A stretch of DNA of 44,654 bases from Chara braunii (Eukaryota > Streptophyta > Charophyceae > Charales > Characeae). The position numbers and the translations under genes are program-made. Numbering within the stretch: position 1 is the first letter of the stretch; each line of letters starts with the position of its first letter. Shown in pieces: positions 1 to 10,174 of this stretch. A model generated the notes under the pieces. That model had not been told where the DNA came from, did not search any database, and was given only the letters and a program-made list of their open reading frames with translations. The stretch covers positions 80,595 through 125,248 of the forward strand of contig BFEA01000057.1 in NCBI GenBank assembly GCA_003427395.1, read 5' to 3'.

Positions 1-690
1 TTTATCCATGTTTTTTTATCTCTTCACATTTTTATGATTTTTAGGGGATAAATTTCACGTTTTTTCGTAAACCTCAGATTTGTTAAAAACTGAACTCCGT
101 AAAAAAGTTTGATTTCAGTGTGGTCGAATTTGGTTGTGAAACGGGACAGAAAAAATGACGAAAATTCGTGCCTTTCCGGTTTGCTCAGATTAAAGTGTAT
201 CGGATGACTGTTATTTTATGCTGTTTTTTTTTTTTAAATACAAGCCCCTGATCATACTTTTGCTAATTGTGTTTTTTTTCGTATTTCCGCCACCCTCTCG
301 TTCACGCTGAATGAGAGTGTACCGACCGCCCTCGAAAGAAAACTTTTTTTTAATTTTCCTAATATTTCGTGCAAACCAGAGATTTTGTTTTCTCTGGTTT
401 CACGAATCCTTTGTTAATAGCACTTTTCCTACGGGAAGCGCTGCCGAAATTTTTACAAATCTAAGAAGTTCGTTAATTTTTTTCTTAATTGAACTCATGT
501 TTTGTTTCTGAGTTCATATCTGACTTAGTAAAACTCGGGAAAGGTATCCTTTCTAAAGGAAACGCTGCCAAATTTTTTACTAATTTGGGGGGTTAGATAA
601 AATTTGACTTTCTAAAATTATAGATTGTTTTTGTTTTCATATTTGAGTTCGTATGAATTCTGCGAAGACACTTTTTCTACGGGAACTGTG
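1..690 (+). repeat. Degenerate ~120-bp tandem units in LTR copy 0
   Basis: The block is made of diverged units with the theme TTCTACGGGAAGCGCTGCC, then AAATTTTTAC, then GTTAGAYAAAATTTGAC. Units recur near 320-480, 540-610 and 670. It is the same array, inverted, as at 7720-8275, 22738-23165 and 42012-42580. No coding potential is evident. Confidence 0.7.
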
Positions 691-952
691 GTTCGGATTT
701 GGATTTGACTGTCTGCAATCACACACACATATATATGGCTGTGAGGAGTCCCACAGTGATTGTGAGAAGTGATCGTCACATAATTATTCCCCTTTATATA
801 TATATATATATATATATGCGTGTACCTACGTTGGGTGTTCGCGTGGCCTGAGGGGGCCCACGCTTAAGGGTTAAATAGGGATTAAGATTAAGAAAAGAAA
901 GAAAACTTCTTTATTGTTGAATGCTTCTTAAAGATTTCTTTGTCGGACGTTG

Positions 953-987
953 GTCCTGGACCCGGATTCAAGGTCCTTATCCAGGAC
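953..987 (+). other. Inverted repeat in LTR A module
   Basis: GTCCTGGA (953-960) and TCCAGGAC (980-987) are perfect inverted arms around a 19-nt loop. The other A-module LTR keeps a 9-bp version (GTCCTGGAC 41163-41171 with GTCCAGGAC 41189-41197). An RNA stem-loop or a dimeric protein site are both possible. Confidence 0.6.
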
Positions 988-1156
988 ATCCCAGGTCCTA
1001 AACTCTTCATGGAAGGGATCTCCTCCCGCGCAGAGCCTATTTGCCCTGCCTACCGAGACATTCGGCCTAAAGGCCGGAGGTGCCGTGGAGGCCGCACGAC
1101 TATTCCTTCAGCCGTGCAATATTGTGAAGGGGTAGACCTTCACGATAATTCGAGTT

Positions 1157-1172
1157 TGACACTTGAGTGTCA
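1157..1172 (+). other. Near-palindromic hairpin conserved in all LTR copies
   Basis: TGACACT (1157-1163), loop TG, AGTGTCA (1166-1172). It is a perfect 7-bp stem. The equivalent sites in the other copies differ in the outer base pairs but stay complementary (see findings). Confidence 0.65.
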
Positions 1173-1900
1173 TAAGCAGTACTCGGATCCATGAGAGACC
1201 TCTTGATTATGGGCACTACATAGTACGTCATCACTACGACTGCCTGCGTATTCATGCATTGCTAGTCGATATGATTTAGCCTTGCGGCCGCGCGGTTTTA
1301 TACTAAAGTCTCGCGCGCGACGTCTATCTGATTTCCACGCCAGGGAGTTATGAGATGGTTACTAAGGGACTAGGAGTGTTGTCGCGTTGTTTGTTCTGTG
1401 TCGTTTCGTGTATATGAATGTGTGCATGTTTTTATTTTTATGTTTTTTAGAGTGGTGTGCTCGTGGAGTGTGAGATGTGTCTTAGTCGACCAGCGATGAG
1501 TTGCACTTGGGACCTCTGCCCCCCAAGATGTCGGTTCGTGTGCGGGTCCGATAGAAGCGTAATACCGCGAGTACCCCCTATGGTACATCGTACGAAAAAC
1601 GCCTTGGGCTGGTCCACCTTTGCGATTACACCTGATTGCTTTCGTATTGTGGATTGGTACCTCGACGGGGATACGCCCACAGAAGGGAGGTGACAACTCC
1701 CGCAAGGTGGAGGTAAGTCGTGCCTCGTGTAGGCCCTATCCTATCATAGGGGCTCGCGAGAGGTATGGCTGGCGTACTCGGCCGGAGCGGCTTGCAGAAA
1801 CTTCATGTATATTCGCGATGAGGATCGGACGGACTCCTGTGTGACGAGGTCGGGAGGGTCCCGCCCTGTTTTGTGCGGTGCCGGACCGATGCGCTCGACA

Positions 1901-2165
1901 CCGGTACTTTACTAAGATAGATCTAAAGTTCGGATACTATCAGATTGTTATTGGACCTGAGGACCAGCACAAAACCGCGGTTCAGACCAGGTATGGTCTG
2001 TACGAGTTTGTGGTAATGCCCTTCGGCCTATGCAATGCTCCTAGGATATTCCAACACGCAATAAACCGGATCTTTCATGAGGACTTGAACAAGTTTTTTT
2101 TTTTGTGTACCTCGATGATATTCTTATCTTTAGTAAGACTGTAGCGGAGCACGTCGTCCATTTGT
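1901..2165 (+). pseudogene. Ty3/gypsy reverse transcriptase fragment
   Basis: This is the palm region of an RNA-dependent DNA polymerase that copied the element's RNA into cDNA. Visible motifs are YFTKIDLKFGYYQI near the start and VMPFGLCNAPRIFQ. A frameshift lies in a T-run at about 2094-2104. In the next frame the catalytic YLDD follows, in VYLDDILIFSKT. The fingers region is missing because LTR copy 0 ends at 1900. After AEHVVHL (about 2160) roughly 60-80 codons normally linking palm to RNase H are gone, an inferred internal deletion. The motifs identify it as Ty3/gypsy rather than Copia. Confidence 0.9.
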
Positions 2166-2660
2166 GAAAAATTGTAGCACAATAGCCTCCTCACTAACTG
2201 GCCTCATACGCCTTGACACCCCTTGGGAGTGGACCGAAAAGTGTGAGACAGCCTTCAAAAGATTGAAGTATGCCCTGACGCACTATGAAGTCATGAAGCT
2301 TCTGGATCCTGAACAATCCTTTGTTGTGATCACAAACGCCACCCATTGTGCCATAGGCGCGGTCCTTGCGCAGAAGGAGAAAAAAAAGTTGAGGTCGATC
2401 GAGTACATAAGCAAAAAGATGTCATCTCATAAATTAGCTAAGTCCACATACGAGCAAGAGCTCTATGCTCTCTATAGAGCAGTGGTCCATTGGAGGTTTT
2501 TTATGTGAGATCTGACCATGAGATGCTGCGCTGGATCAAGACACAACTTGTGCTCTTTGACACACTCAAGAGGTGGATTGAAATCATAGACATGTATGAC
2601 TTCAAGCTCGACCCTCTAAAGGGAGAGTACAACAAAGTGGTTGACGCACTATCATGAAGG
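2166..2660 (+). pseudogene. Ty3/gypsy RNase H and connection fragment
   Basis: The frame from 2164 encodes the end of the RT thumb (TPWEWTEKCETAFKRLK) and then the RNase H-like domain (VITNATHCAIGAVLAQ, YEQELYALYRAVVHWR). The usual first catalytic Asp (VxTDAS) is Asn here, so activity would be lost. After a frameshift at about 2502 the homology continues (RSDHEMLRWIKTQ, KGEYNKVVDALS), followed by a TGA at about 2655. The domain degraded the RNA strand of the RNA/DNA hybrid during reverse transcription. Confidence 0.88.
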
Positions 2661-3700
2661 GCAGACTATTAGGGCGCGCTAGTGACTGAGTTTGGAATAA
2701 CTGACTATTTAAGTCGATCTATGGTGGAAGCCTATCGAGAGCACACTGTCATGTATGTGATCATTCGCAAATTGGAAGCTAAAGATAATGCCACTTTCGA
2801 TAAGTTTGTGCTGGTTGACGACTTATTGTTCCTTGAGAAGGCTGAGAATAAACGTTTGAACCTAATAAAGAGTATTTGCGTAGTCTAGTTTTAGGAGAGT
2901 GTCACGATGCAACTGGTCATTTTTGCTATAAAAAGACAGTAGCAAACTTAGTGCAGAAATTTTGGTGGCCGACAATGATGGATGATGCAAAGAAGTAAGT
3001 AGAAACTTGTCGGGTTTATCACTGTGACAAACCCCGGACGCAAGCACCGCTTGGGCTTATCAAGCCTTTACCCATCGCTGCTGGTCCAGGTCAAAGTGTG
3101 TCCATGGATTTCATGGATACCCTTGCGACTAGCAAGAGTGGTAAACGTCACATCTTTATCATTGTGGACAGATTCACAAAGTATGCTAGACTAATCGCTA
3201 TGCCTGAGACAGCTAGGACTGACCACGTCATCAAGCTATTTATAGACAACTCGGTACGAGACTTTGGTCTCCCTAAGTCTATTGTAAGCGACAAGCATGT
3301 CAGATTCACTAGTGAAATGTGGCAGAGTACAGACCAACAGATAAGTACCCAACTGCAAATGACGTCAGGGAACCACCCTGAGTCAAATGGTCAGCCTAGA
3401 CAGATGAACCGAGTAGTACAGCATTTGCTTCGGCATTACATTAAACCACGTCAAGATGACTGGGACGAGAAATTATTCCTCGTCGCAGCCTGTACAATAA
3501 CGTCGTGCACAACACTACCAACACGACTCCCAACCAACTGCATGTTGGTTGGAAGCCCAGATCCGGACTTGACTTCCTATTGCCCGAAAATCAGCCAACC
3601 GCAGCACTGGCTGCATAAAGTTTGTTGTCAAATACGAATAGATGTTGCAACAGGCTGTAGAGCACATCAAGAAAGCTCAAGATGTCACGGTTGCATCTGA
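2661..3700 (+). pseudogene. Ty3/gypsy integrase, zinc finger and DDE core
   Basis: A linker (2682-2888) leads to the N-terminal zinc-binding region: a HX4H pair in CHDATGHFG (about 2904) and Cys residues in CRVYHC, spaced abnormally, with a TAG between them at about 2997. The catalytic core starts in the frame at 3098. The first Asp is in SMDFMD and the second in VSDKHVRF. The position that normally holds the catalytic Glu, before MNR, reads SNGQPRQMN, so the Glu is lost. A frameshift near 3490 follows, with homology continuing in another frame (NTTNTTPNQLHVGWKP). Integrase joined element cDNA to host DNA; this copy could not. Confidence 0.88.
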
Positions 3701-4221
3701 GAACAGACAGACAACCGTTTGAGTTTCAGGTAGGTGAACAAGTCTGGGTAAAATCATCTGAACTAGGGCAAGAGTTGGGGATTTAAGGCAAACTGATGCC
3801 ACAGTAATTTGGGTCTTAGGAGGTCTTAGATTTAGTGAGAGATCAACAAGATGGACCATCATATGTAATTCACATACCTGGTCACCTACGTACTCACCAT
3901 GTCTTCCATGCATCCAAGTTGGCACCTTTCACTCTAATTGATCAGTTTCCGTCCAGAGCATTGACGTTGCTCTCAACCATGGACGAGCACATCGACATTG
4001 ACGACATCGCTGAGCACAAGTTGATGCCTGTACCCAAACCTCACGGGACTTCCGGAAAAGGACGTCCTCCAAAGCCACAGATGCAGTACCGGGTACGGTT
4101 CAGACATCACACAGATCCTCAAGAAGACCAGTGGTTCACAAGAGAAGAATTAATGACGACTGCTCCCCAAGTTATCTCTAGTTATGAAATAAATCTGAAA
4201 GGGAAGCAACCTGGTACATAA
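3701..4221 (+). pseudogene. Integrase C-terminal and chromodomain-like tail
   Basis: After EQVWVKSSELG and several stops (3784-3820), a 128-codon frame from 3835 carries the conserved HVFHASKLAPF segment that follows the GPY/F module. It then has a chromodomain-like end (YRVRFRHHTDPQEDQWFTRE) and stops at 4219-4221. Such tails tether integrase to chromatin in chromovirus-type Ty3/gypsy elements. The frame is intact for its whole length, unlike the upstream parts. Confidence 0.8.
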
Positions 4222-4242
4222 CGACTTCTCAGAGGACTACTG

Positions 4243-4256
4243 AAGTAAAGGAGGAG
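4243..4256 (+). promoter_or_regulatory. Polypurine tract of the fossil gypsy element
   Basis: AAGTAAAGGAGGAG lies 22 bases after the last stop codon and directly before TGTGAGGG, the expected layout for plus-strand priming next to a 3' LTR. The purine-rich run and the TG start are both visible. Confidence 0.75.
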
Positions 4257-4876
4257 TGTGAGGGTTTGATCCCTCGACAAAACCGCATAAGGCCTGCATC
4301 AGGCACATGCCCGCCCTAAGTGAAGACGGGCCCCCGACATGCCTTGAACTTGTCAATTTTTGCAAATCATGGTCAGCGCCAAACAATTGTCATGCGCTAG
4401 TTGGTTACATCCACCTTGCTCTTGAGAATCCACAATATTTGTAAGCCTTGCAGGTTTTTCCAGCAACGTGGCCAAAGCGGGGAGCATTGGACATTTGTGC
4501 TTGGGTGGTTGGGCATGCCTAACCAATTGGGTTCCAGACTACTGTCTGAACGGGTTTGGAAGCAGACACTTTGGTCGAAACTGAGGCTACTAGAAACTCG
4601 TCTCACGTGGGGAAAGGCAAATAAAGCGCCCCGCCAATTGGGATATAGGAAGGGCAGGGCGTCGGGTCAGGGATTCGGCACATGCAAGCGCAAGTGGAGT
4701 TGTTGTTGCGCTAGCGTGTGGGCAAGTGCGCCCGCACGTGCGGTCATGCAAGAGAAGCAGGGTGCTGGTGTGGGGAGTGCCATAGCCAGCCATAAGCGGG
4801 CTGGCTTGGAAGAGTGTCAACAAAGGTGGTGGTGGTCGTCGTGTATGGGAAGGATATGTGGGTAGAAAAGACATGG

Positions 4877-4919
<43 letters not shown>

Positions 4920-5150
4920 GAGGGCACGTACCTGGTCTTGATGATAGTCTACAAGGGTTGCCATCTTCATATACTTCAGTTCTGTTGTTGACGTCAACAG
5001 TTGCATTCTCAGTTTGTAGCCTGGTAGTAGTTGCATGATAGTAGTCTGGCCGTCGAGCGCCAAGTAGGAGAAGGACTCTCGATACTTATGTCGGTGATGG
5101 TAAGAGTATGCTCTCAATGACACTCGGATTCAGTGTTTTGGTTCTCCATT
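4257..5150 (+). mobile_element. 3' LTR of the fossil gypsy element (end uncertain)
   Basis: It begins TGTGAGGGTTTGATCCCTCG right after the polypurine tract. No second copy is present in the window, so the 3' end is an estimate. It includes an (AG)n tract and, at about 4918-5003, a segment also found on the minus strand at 11262-11345 and 24893-24975. ORFs predicted here have no recognisable domain and overlap on both strands, so none is called. Confidence 0.6.
4879..4914. repeat. (AG)n microsatellite
   Basis: About 18 uninterrupted AG dinucleotides inside the fossil element's 3' LTR. Confidence 0.95.
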
Positions 5151-6152
5151 GGTGTAATATCGGTGCAAATTTGTTTTCTAAACAATGTCGGACTTAATGG
5201 TTTTCAATATGATTTTGCAATCTGGAATCCATCATTCCACTATTGCTCATTTAAACTAATGTTGCGTAGCACCGTGTTTGCATTCCGTGACCGAACCTGA
5301 AAGTTCGCGACCGAACACGAACCTCTGAACGTGAACATTTAAGGGGGGAAAAAAATCCCATAAGGTTTTTAAAAACAAAATAAACGTTATGTGAAAGAAC
5401 AATATAAACAACTTGTGTTTGGGAGGCATGTTCAAATTCTTATCCAAACTCAAGTTATATAAAAAAAAAAAAAGGACTCATTTAAAAAATATGTTCGACC
5501 AAACATGCTCAGGAGGCGTTCGGCCAATCACCCTAACATGTTGGGGCCTTCTCGAAAGCTCCGAACACGTTCAATGTGTTACACAAAACTAATGGAAAGG
5601 CAAAAATATTAAGTCAAGTTTTTAGTAGGTATGTTTTTATGGTTTGGTTTCATGATTAACTTTCATACCGTTTTTCTTTTTTTTAGATTGTTTGTAATTT
5701 AAAACTCGAATATATATATATTTTTTTACGACAATGCTCCATGGACAACCCGTTTCAACGCTGTCAATTTCTCCTGTTAAGAAACACTGCATTTGAGATG
5801 AAGTAAATCAATAGAAGTTTAGTTTAATTTACCAAAGAAATAATGATCTTCTTAAACCACCATTACCTTCGAGCCTCTTTTTGCCATAGCGGAAAGCAAT
5901 TGCATGCCAAGGTTTCCCGGTGTCGAAACCCTTGGTTACCGAATCAAGTCCTGACCCATGAGAAACAAAATAAGGCGAGAATGTGCATGGCAGAAGAATC
6001 TGGAGGAATGTGATAAGAGAGAATGAAAAGGCTAAATTGGCAGCAAGAATGGGACCACCAGAATCGAGAGTCCCAAAATTGGACTCGACACTGACAAGAC
6101 CAAGGGCCCTAAGAATGAGACCACTTGGACCAAGAATCCCAAGATGGGATTA
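5151..6152. other. Unassigned AT-rich non-coding interval
   Basis: No gene is seen. A cluster of short GAAC/GTTC motifs (CCGAACCTGAAAGTTCG, GACCGAACACGAACC, TTCGACCAAAC) lies at 5280-5570. Such motifs can be subterminal repeats of DNA transposons, but no terminal inverted repeats or target duplication were found. Positions 5880-6150 match nothing else in the window. LTR homology starts at about 6153. Confidence 0.5.
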
Positions 6153-6531
6153 GGCATATCCCCGCCGAGCTAGCGGTCCACATTATGAAAGCTAATCAGT
6201 TGCAATCGCAGAGGTGGACCAGTCGAGGGCTTTTGTCGTACGCTGTAGCATAGGGGGTACACGCGGTTTTACTCCTCTATCGGACCCACATGCGAACCGA
6301 CACTTTGGGGGGCTGAAGTCCCAAGCGCGACTCGTCGTCGGTCGACTAGGACGCATCCCACACACCACGCATACACCACTCTAAAGAACATAAAAACAAA
6401 AACAAAAACGCATACACATATACATACAGAACGACACAAAACAAACAACGAGACAACATTCCTAGTCCCTTAGTAGTCATCTCATAACTTCCCGCTGCAG
6501 AAATCAGATAGGCGTCACGCGCGAGATTTAG

Positions 6532-6538
6532 TATAAAA
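6532..6538 (+). promoter_or_regulatory. Conserved TATA-box-like motif, antisense to the element
   Basis: TATAAAA within TTTAGTATAAAACC. The same heptamer sits at 21559-21565 and 40848-40854, and inverted at 1296-1302. Copy 4 has a degraded form at about 44338. It points away from the element's own sense strand. Function is inferred only. Confidence 0.35.
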
Positions 6539-6662
6539 CCACGTGGACGCAGGGCTAATCTCATATCGATTCGCAATGCAAGCATACACAAGCAGTCGCA
6601 ATGATGACGTACTTTGTAGTAACCATACTCATGCGGTCCTCGTTAATCTCGAGGGTCGCATT

Positions 6663-6678
6663 CAACACTCAAGTGTTG
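6663..6678. other. Near-palindromic hairpin in LTR copy 1
   Basis: CAACACT (6663-6669), loop CA, AGTGTTG (6672-6678), a perfect 7-bp stem. Copy 2 has CGACACT/AGTGTCG at 21690-21705, a paired A-T to G-C change relative to this site. Confidence 0.65.
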
Positions 6679-7719
6679 GCAGGCACACGCCTTGAGGGAT
6701 TGATCTCTCGACGATGGACAACCACTAAGTGCGGTTGAGAACCACACCCTCTACTACACCCTGTGGAGAGTGGGTGGTACACAGGTTCATACCTATGGTG
6801 GCAATCATCTTTTATCGCCTTGGAGTCAGCTCCATCATCCAGGTCGTGGAGAAAAATCAAGGGGTTTGACTTTGACGGCTGCCACGGACTACAACGTCCA
6901 ACCATAGAAATTCTAAAAAAACAAAGGTTAAAAAGGGATGACTCTTTTCTCTAAAAAAACTTAATTTATTTAACCTTTACGCAACGTCCCAGGCCGCACG
7001 AAAACACTCAAGACATACGTATTTACATATGTATAGAGGGTTATAATTATGTGACGATCACTTCTCACAATCACAGTGTGACTCCTCTCAGCCATATATA
7101 TGTATATGTCGCAGGCAGTCAAATCCAAAGTCCGAACCACAGAACATACCTGCAATCACATCAAAGAGTCAACAAAAATTCCACACACCACACGGAGTCA
7201 ACTTCAACCATTCTCTATACTCGTACCCCTCGCTTTAGCCATGCAAGCCCCAACCTTTGTCCAACCTTCCATAATTAAATACCTCATACCCCTCGCTTTA
7301 GCCATGCAAGCCCCAACCTTTGTCCAAGTGAAAACCTTAATAAAACAATAAAAATCATCAGGCCTAAAGCCTTTTAGGTTGAGTATTTGAGGATGAATTG
7401 GAGTTAAGTCGTACACCGACGAATCGGCAGCCGACCTGTTATTAGTGATAACAGAAGATTATCCTTGTGGGATCAAGCTGAATCTATTCCAGATCCTGAA
7501 TCAAACGATTGTGAGGACTTGTAACAGAGGACAGACCAATATTCAAACTAAATTCATAAGTGTTTGGAGAATAAAGCTCCATAGCACATTATCACCCAAA
7601 GTCATCCTACAAACTAAGCCTAGGCCTACCTCTAAGCCAGTGCCCAACTCAAGGAAGACCTATGGCAATATCTCCCCTATTCAGAGTGGATAGTCAGTGT
7701 CGCCACCTTTCAAAATATA

Positions 7720-8275
7720 ATCTAACTCCTCTAAACTAAAAAAATTTTGGCAGCGCTTCCCGTAGGAAAAGTTCCTTCTCATAATTTATAATAACTGAAA
7801 TAGGAAAACAGAAACCAAACTCAAATTCTGGAAAGTTAAATTTTGTCTAACTCCCTTAATTAATAAAAATATGGGCAACACTTCATTTAGAAAAGAAGAC
7901 TTTCTCAATTTTTACTAAGTCGGATTTGAACCCAAAGCCAACCTAAGTTCAACTAAGACAAAATTTATCTAATTCCTTAGATCTGTAGAACTTCGGCAAC
8001 ACTTACTTTGGAAAAGTGTTAATCTAAGATTTATACAAAGCTATGTTCAAAAACCTCGAAAATAACTTTGACTTCCCAAAGTCCAATTTTGTCTTACTCC
8101 TTGAATTAACAAACATTTAAGCAGCACCCCTTTTAGAAAATGAGATTTATCATATTTCAACTAAGTCATGTATATAATTTAGACAAACTGAACTTTTGAA
8201 AGCCAAATTTTGACTAATTCCTTGGTTTTGTAAAAATTTCGGTAGCGCTTCCCGTAGAGAAGTGGCTTACCAAGA
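7720..8275 (-). repeat. Five ~120-bp tandem units in LTR copy 1
   Basis: The phrase CTAAYTCCTT followed by a gap and RGCAGCRCTTCCCGTAG recurs with starts near 7721, 7848, 7969, 8093 and 8213, so unit length is 120-127 bp. Units are strongly diverged. The first and last keep the CTTCCCGTAG form, while the middle ones have CTTTAGA-like variants. Confidence 0.75.
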
Positions 8276-8578
8276 TCTATACAAGACCAAGTATAATAAA
8301 AAACCCTAGAAAACGCAAAAATTGACCTAAGTAAAAAAAAACTTAGCTCAGAAAATGCAGGAATTGAAACTACGTCCTATCGCTCTAGCACGTGGCGAGC
8401 ATCTAAAAGGACTACCTGTCAAACTAAAACTCAGACTAAGTAGTGATCTCACTCAGTCACATGCAAGGCCAAACAACAAAGGTAAGTACTCTCACCAGCC
8501 CAAAGTCAATCTTATCAAACAATAGTTCATAGTCTTTCAATGATTTACCCCTTTATACCCATCTTGCATATGACATAA

Positions 8579-9300
8579 AGCTAGACCACCCAAACTTATG
8601 GAACATGTCCAGCTCAACCATTGAATATACACAAACAAAGGGCACAACAACTTTTCCCTTCCTTAGGAACATGACTAGGCCACTCTAGTCGCCCTCATTT
8701 ATTTAAGTATCACAGTTTTATATAATTATCTGCACTTAGTCTTTTGAATTAGCATATAACTGAACCGATCATCTTTAGCTCAAAATTCAGTCTGCCCCTT
8801 CGTACCACAAATTTATTCTTAATTAATACTCTCTTCAGTTGGTGATAAGCTATAGTCACACCACCCAAACTTTTGGAACTCTGTCTGACTAGCCTGTCCA
8901 TAGATAAATAATATTAAAGTATAAGGAAATTATAGCCTTTTGGTTCCAACATGTGCATGACATTGAACCAAGATCACCCAAACGTATGGAACATGTCCTG
9001 TCCTTTGTCTGATTCTTTCCCTTAAAGCCAAAGCAGGAAGAGGGTGAGTCACCCAAACTTATGGAACATGCTTAGACCTCCTCGTTCATAAGTAAATGAA
9101 ACTGAAAGAAACCCAAGTAAGCAAGGCTACCAAGCCACCCAAACTTATGGAACATGCTTGGCCCCTGAAAAGTCATCAACAGGCAGCTCTCGCAAGTCAG
9201 AGCAACCAGACCACCCCAACTTATGGGAACCTGTATGGTCCTACAGGCAATCAAGAATAAACATAGCACTGGGCCTCCAATCTTATGGACATTCCCCCAG
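8579..9300 (-). repeat. Stem-loop array, LTR copy 1
   Basis: Seven sites share CACCCAAACTTATGGAACAT or a close variant, spaced roughly 60-280 bp apart. Each is flanked by its own complementary arms. Clear cases are AGCTAGAC/GTCCAGCT (8579-8586, 8607-8614; 7 of 8 pairs), CCAAGC/GCTTGG (9130-9135, 9156-9161) and CTGGG/CCCAG (9269-9273, 9296-9300). Inside the core, CCA and TGG can pair around a 6-base loop. It is not a CRISPR array, because the core and flanks diverge and the context is eukaryotic. Confidence 0.7.
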
Positions 9301-9625
9301 CCTTAGGTTAACCTAGTCAAACACGCAAGACTGCCTTCCTCCCATCTTTCCCTCAGATGCAATCCCACAATCTACTTTCAAACAAACAACAAAGTTGAAA
9401 CTGAAGTTACACAGTCACTCTTTTACTTCGTCTGGCATATGTCATGAAAATCAAACAAAAAGTCAAAGTAGGGATGCATGCAATATACTAAGTCAAAACT
9501 CAACAAGAAATACAAAGAGGGGTTATAACAGGGTTTATAGAAGGAAAGTGAAACCTTTACCTCTTAGTTTCCTGCCTCCCGAACTCCTCTTGAGTTCCGG
9601 CAGAGCTCCCACAATCGGTGGGCAT

Positions 9626-9634
9626 ACTCCCCAC
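9626..9634. repeat. Target-site duplication, left
   Basis: ACTCCCCAC here and ACTCCCCAT at 10884-10892 flank the insertion. The uninterrupted homologue at 24517-24525 reads ACCCCCCAC, so the right copy's last base probably changed and the duplication was 9 bp. Confidence 0.75.
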
Positions 9635-9778
9635 TACGAAACACCCGCGGATGCGTCCGCAGGGCCAATTTCGGATGGCGGCCGCATATGTGGCCGCGTC
9701 CACGGCCGTCCTGGTCCGCGCCGTTGACCCGATTTTACCAGAATTTTTCTGAATTAAATAATAGGTTAAAAAAAAATA

Positions 9779-9815
9779 ATGGGGTTGTAGGGAATTTTAA
9801 GACCTACAACCCCAT
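9779..9815. other. Perfect 13-bp inverted repeat inside the transposon
   Basis: ATGGGGTTGTAGG (9779-9791) and CCTACAACCCCAT (9803-9815) enclose 11 bases. This may be a hairpin or the remnant terminus of a nested mini-element. Confidence 0.6.
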
Positions 9816-10076
9816 ATTTTGTTTTTTGGAATCCGACTTTGTTTAGGATTTAAAAAAAAATCAAAAACTAAATTGGATTTAAAGAAAATTAAAAAAATAC
9901 ATAAAACGAAAAGCAGGAATTTTTTTCTGTCATTTTTTATCATGAGATATATGGTCCCTGAGTTTACCTGTATTTTTTTAGAAATGAATTTCTGTTTTTT
10001 GTAGGGGTATGAGGTGTTTAAAAAAAATACAGATGCAGAATTTCAAAAAAAAAAAAAAAAAAAGGGGTTTTATTGA

Positions 10077-10118
10077 TTAATTGATTGATTGATTGATTGT
10101 GAGTGAGTGAGTGAGTGA

Positions 10119-10174
<56 letters not shown>

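Larger units (their letters stand above)
1..1900 (+). mobile_element. LTR copy 0, 3' part, subfamily A
   Basis: This is the reverse complement of the repeat seen at 6153-9299, 20943-24191 and 40240-43484. It ends at 1900 in GCGCTCGACA, the same 3' terminus as the other copies. No primer-binding site follows, so it is a 3' LTR or a solo LTR. Directly after it the reading frame of an older Ty3/gypsy reverse transcriptase begins (YFTKIDL), so the LTR landed inside that gene. Its 5' part lies outside the window. Relative to the 20943 copy it lacks about 0.6 kb, around 690. It carries the GC-rich A module (about 840-1180) shared with the LTR at 40240. A (TA)n tract lies near 800-816. Confidence 0.85.
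1901..4256 (+). mobile_element. Fossil Ty3/gypsy element, internal part (RT to integrase)
   Basis: Domain order RT, RNase H, integrase, chromodomain-like tail, polypurine tract, LTR is the Ty3/gypsy order. The 5' LTR, Gag, protease and RT fingers lie left of the LTR that interrupts it at 1900. At least six frameshifts, in-frame stops and a deletion show it is long dead. Its orientation is opposite to the large element at 6153-43484, and its proteins are clearly of a different lineage. Confidence 0.9.
6153..9299 (-). mobile_element. LTR copy 1 (3' LTR of element 1, truncated), subfamily B
   Basis: Read on the minus strand it starts TGGGGGAATGTCC at 9299. It is collinear with the LTR at 20943-24191 until about 6153, where it is cut about 240 bp short of the expected terminus. 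It contains the stem-loop array (8579-9300), the ~120-bp tandem units (7720-8275), the conserved hairpin (6663-6678) and the B module. It closes element 1, whose 5' LTR is the copy at 20943. A 55-bp stretch of CCTCGCTTTAGCCATGCAAG type is tandemly duplicated at about 7227-7320. Confidence 0.85.

Noticed and set aside
4397-5123. Overlapping ORFs on both strands in the fossil LTR
   Set aside because: No recognisable domain. The position inside an LTR with an AG microsatellite makes coding unlikely.
5280-5570. DNA transposon with GAAC/GTTC subterminal repeats
   Set aside because: Suggestive short motifs only. No paired termini or target duplication could be found.
8579-9300. CRISPR-like array
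   Set aside because: Regular-looking repeats, but cores diverge, spacing is uneven, flanks are complementary arms rather than spacers, and the context is a eukaryotic LTR.
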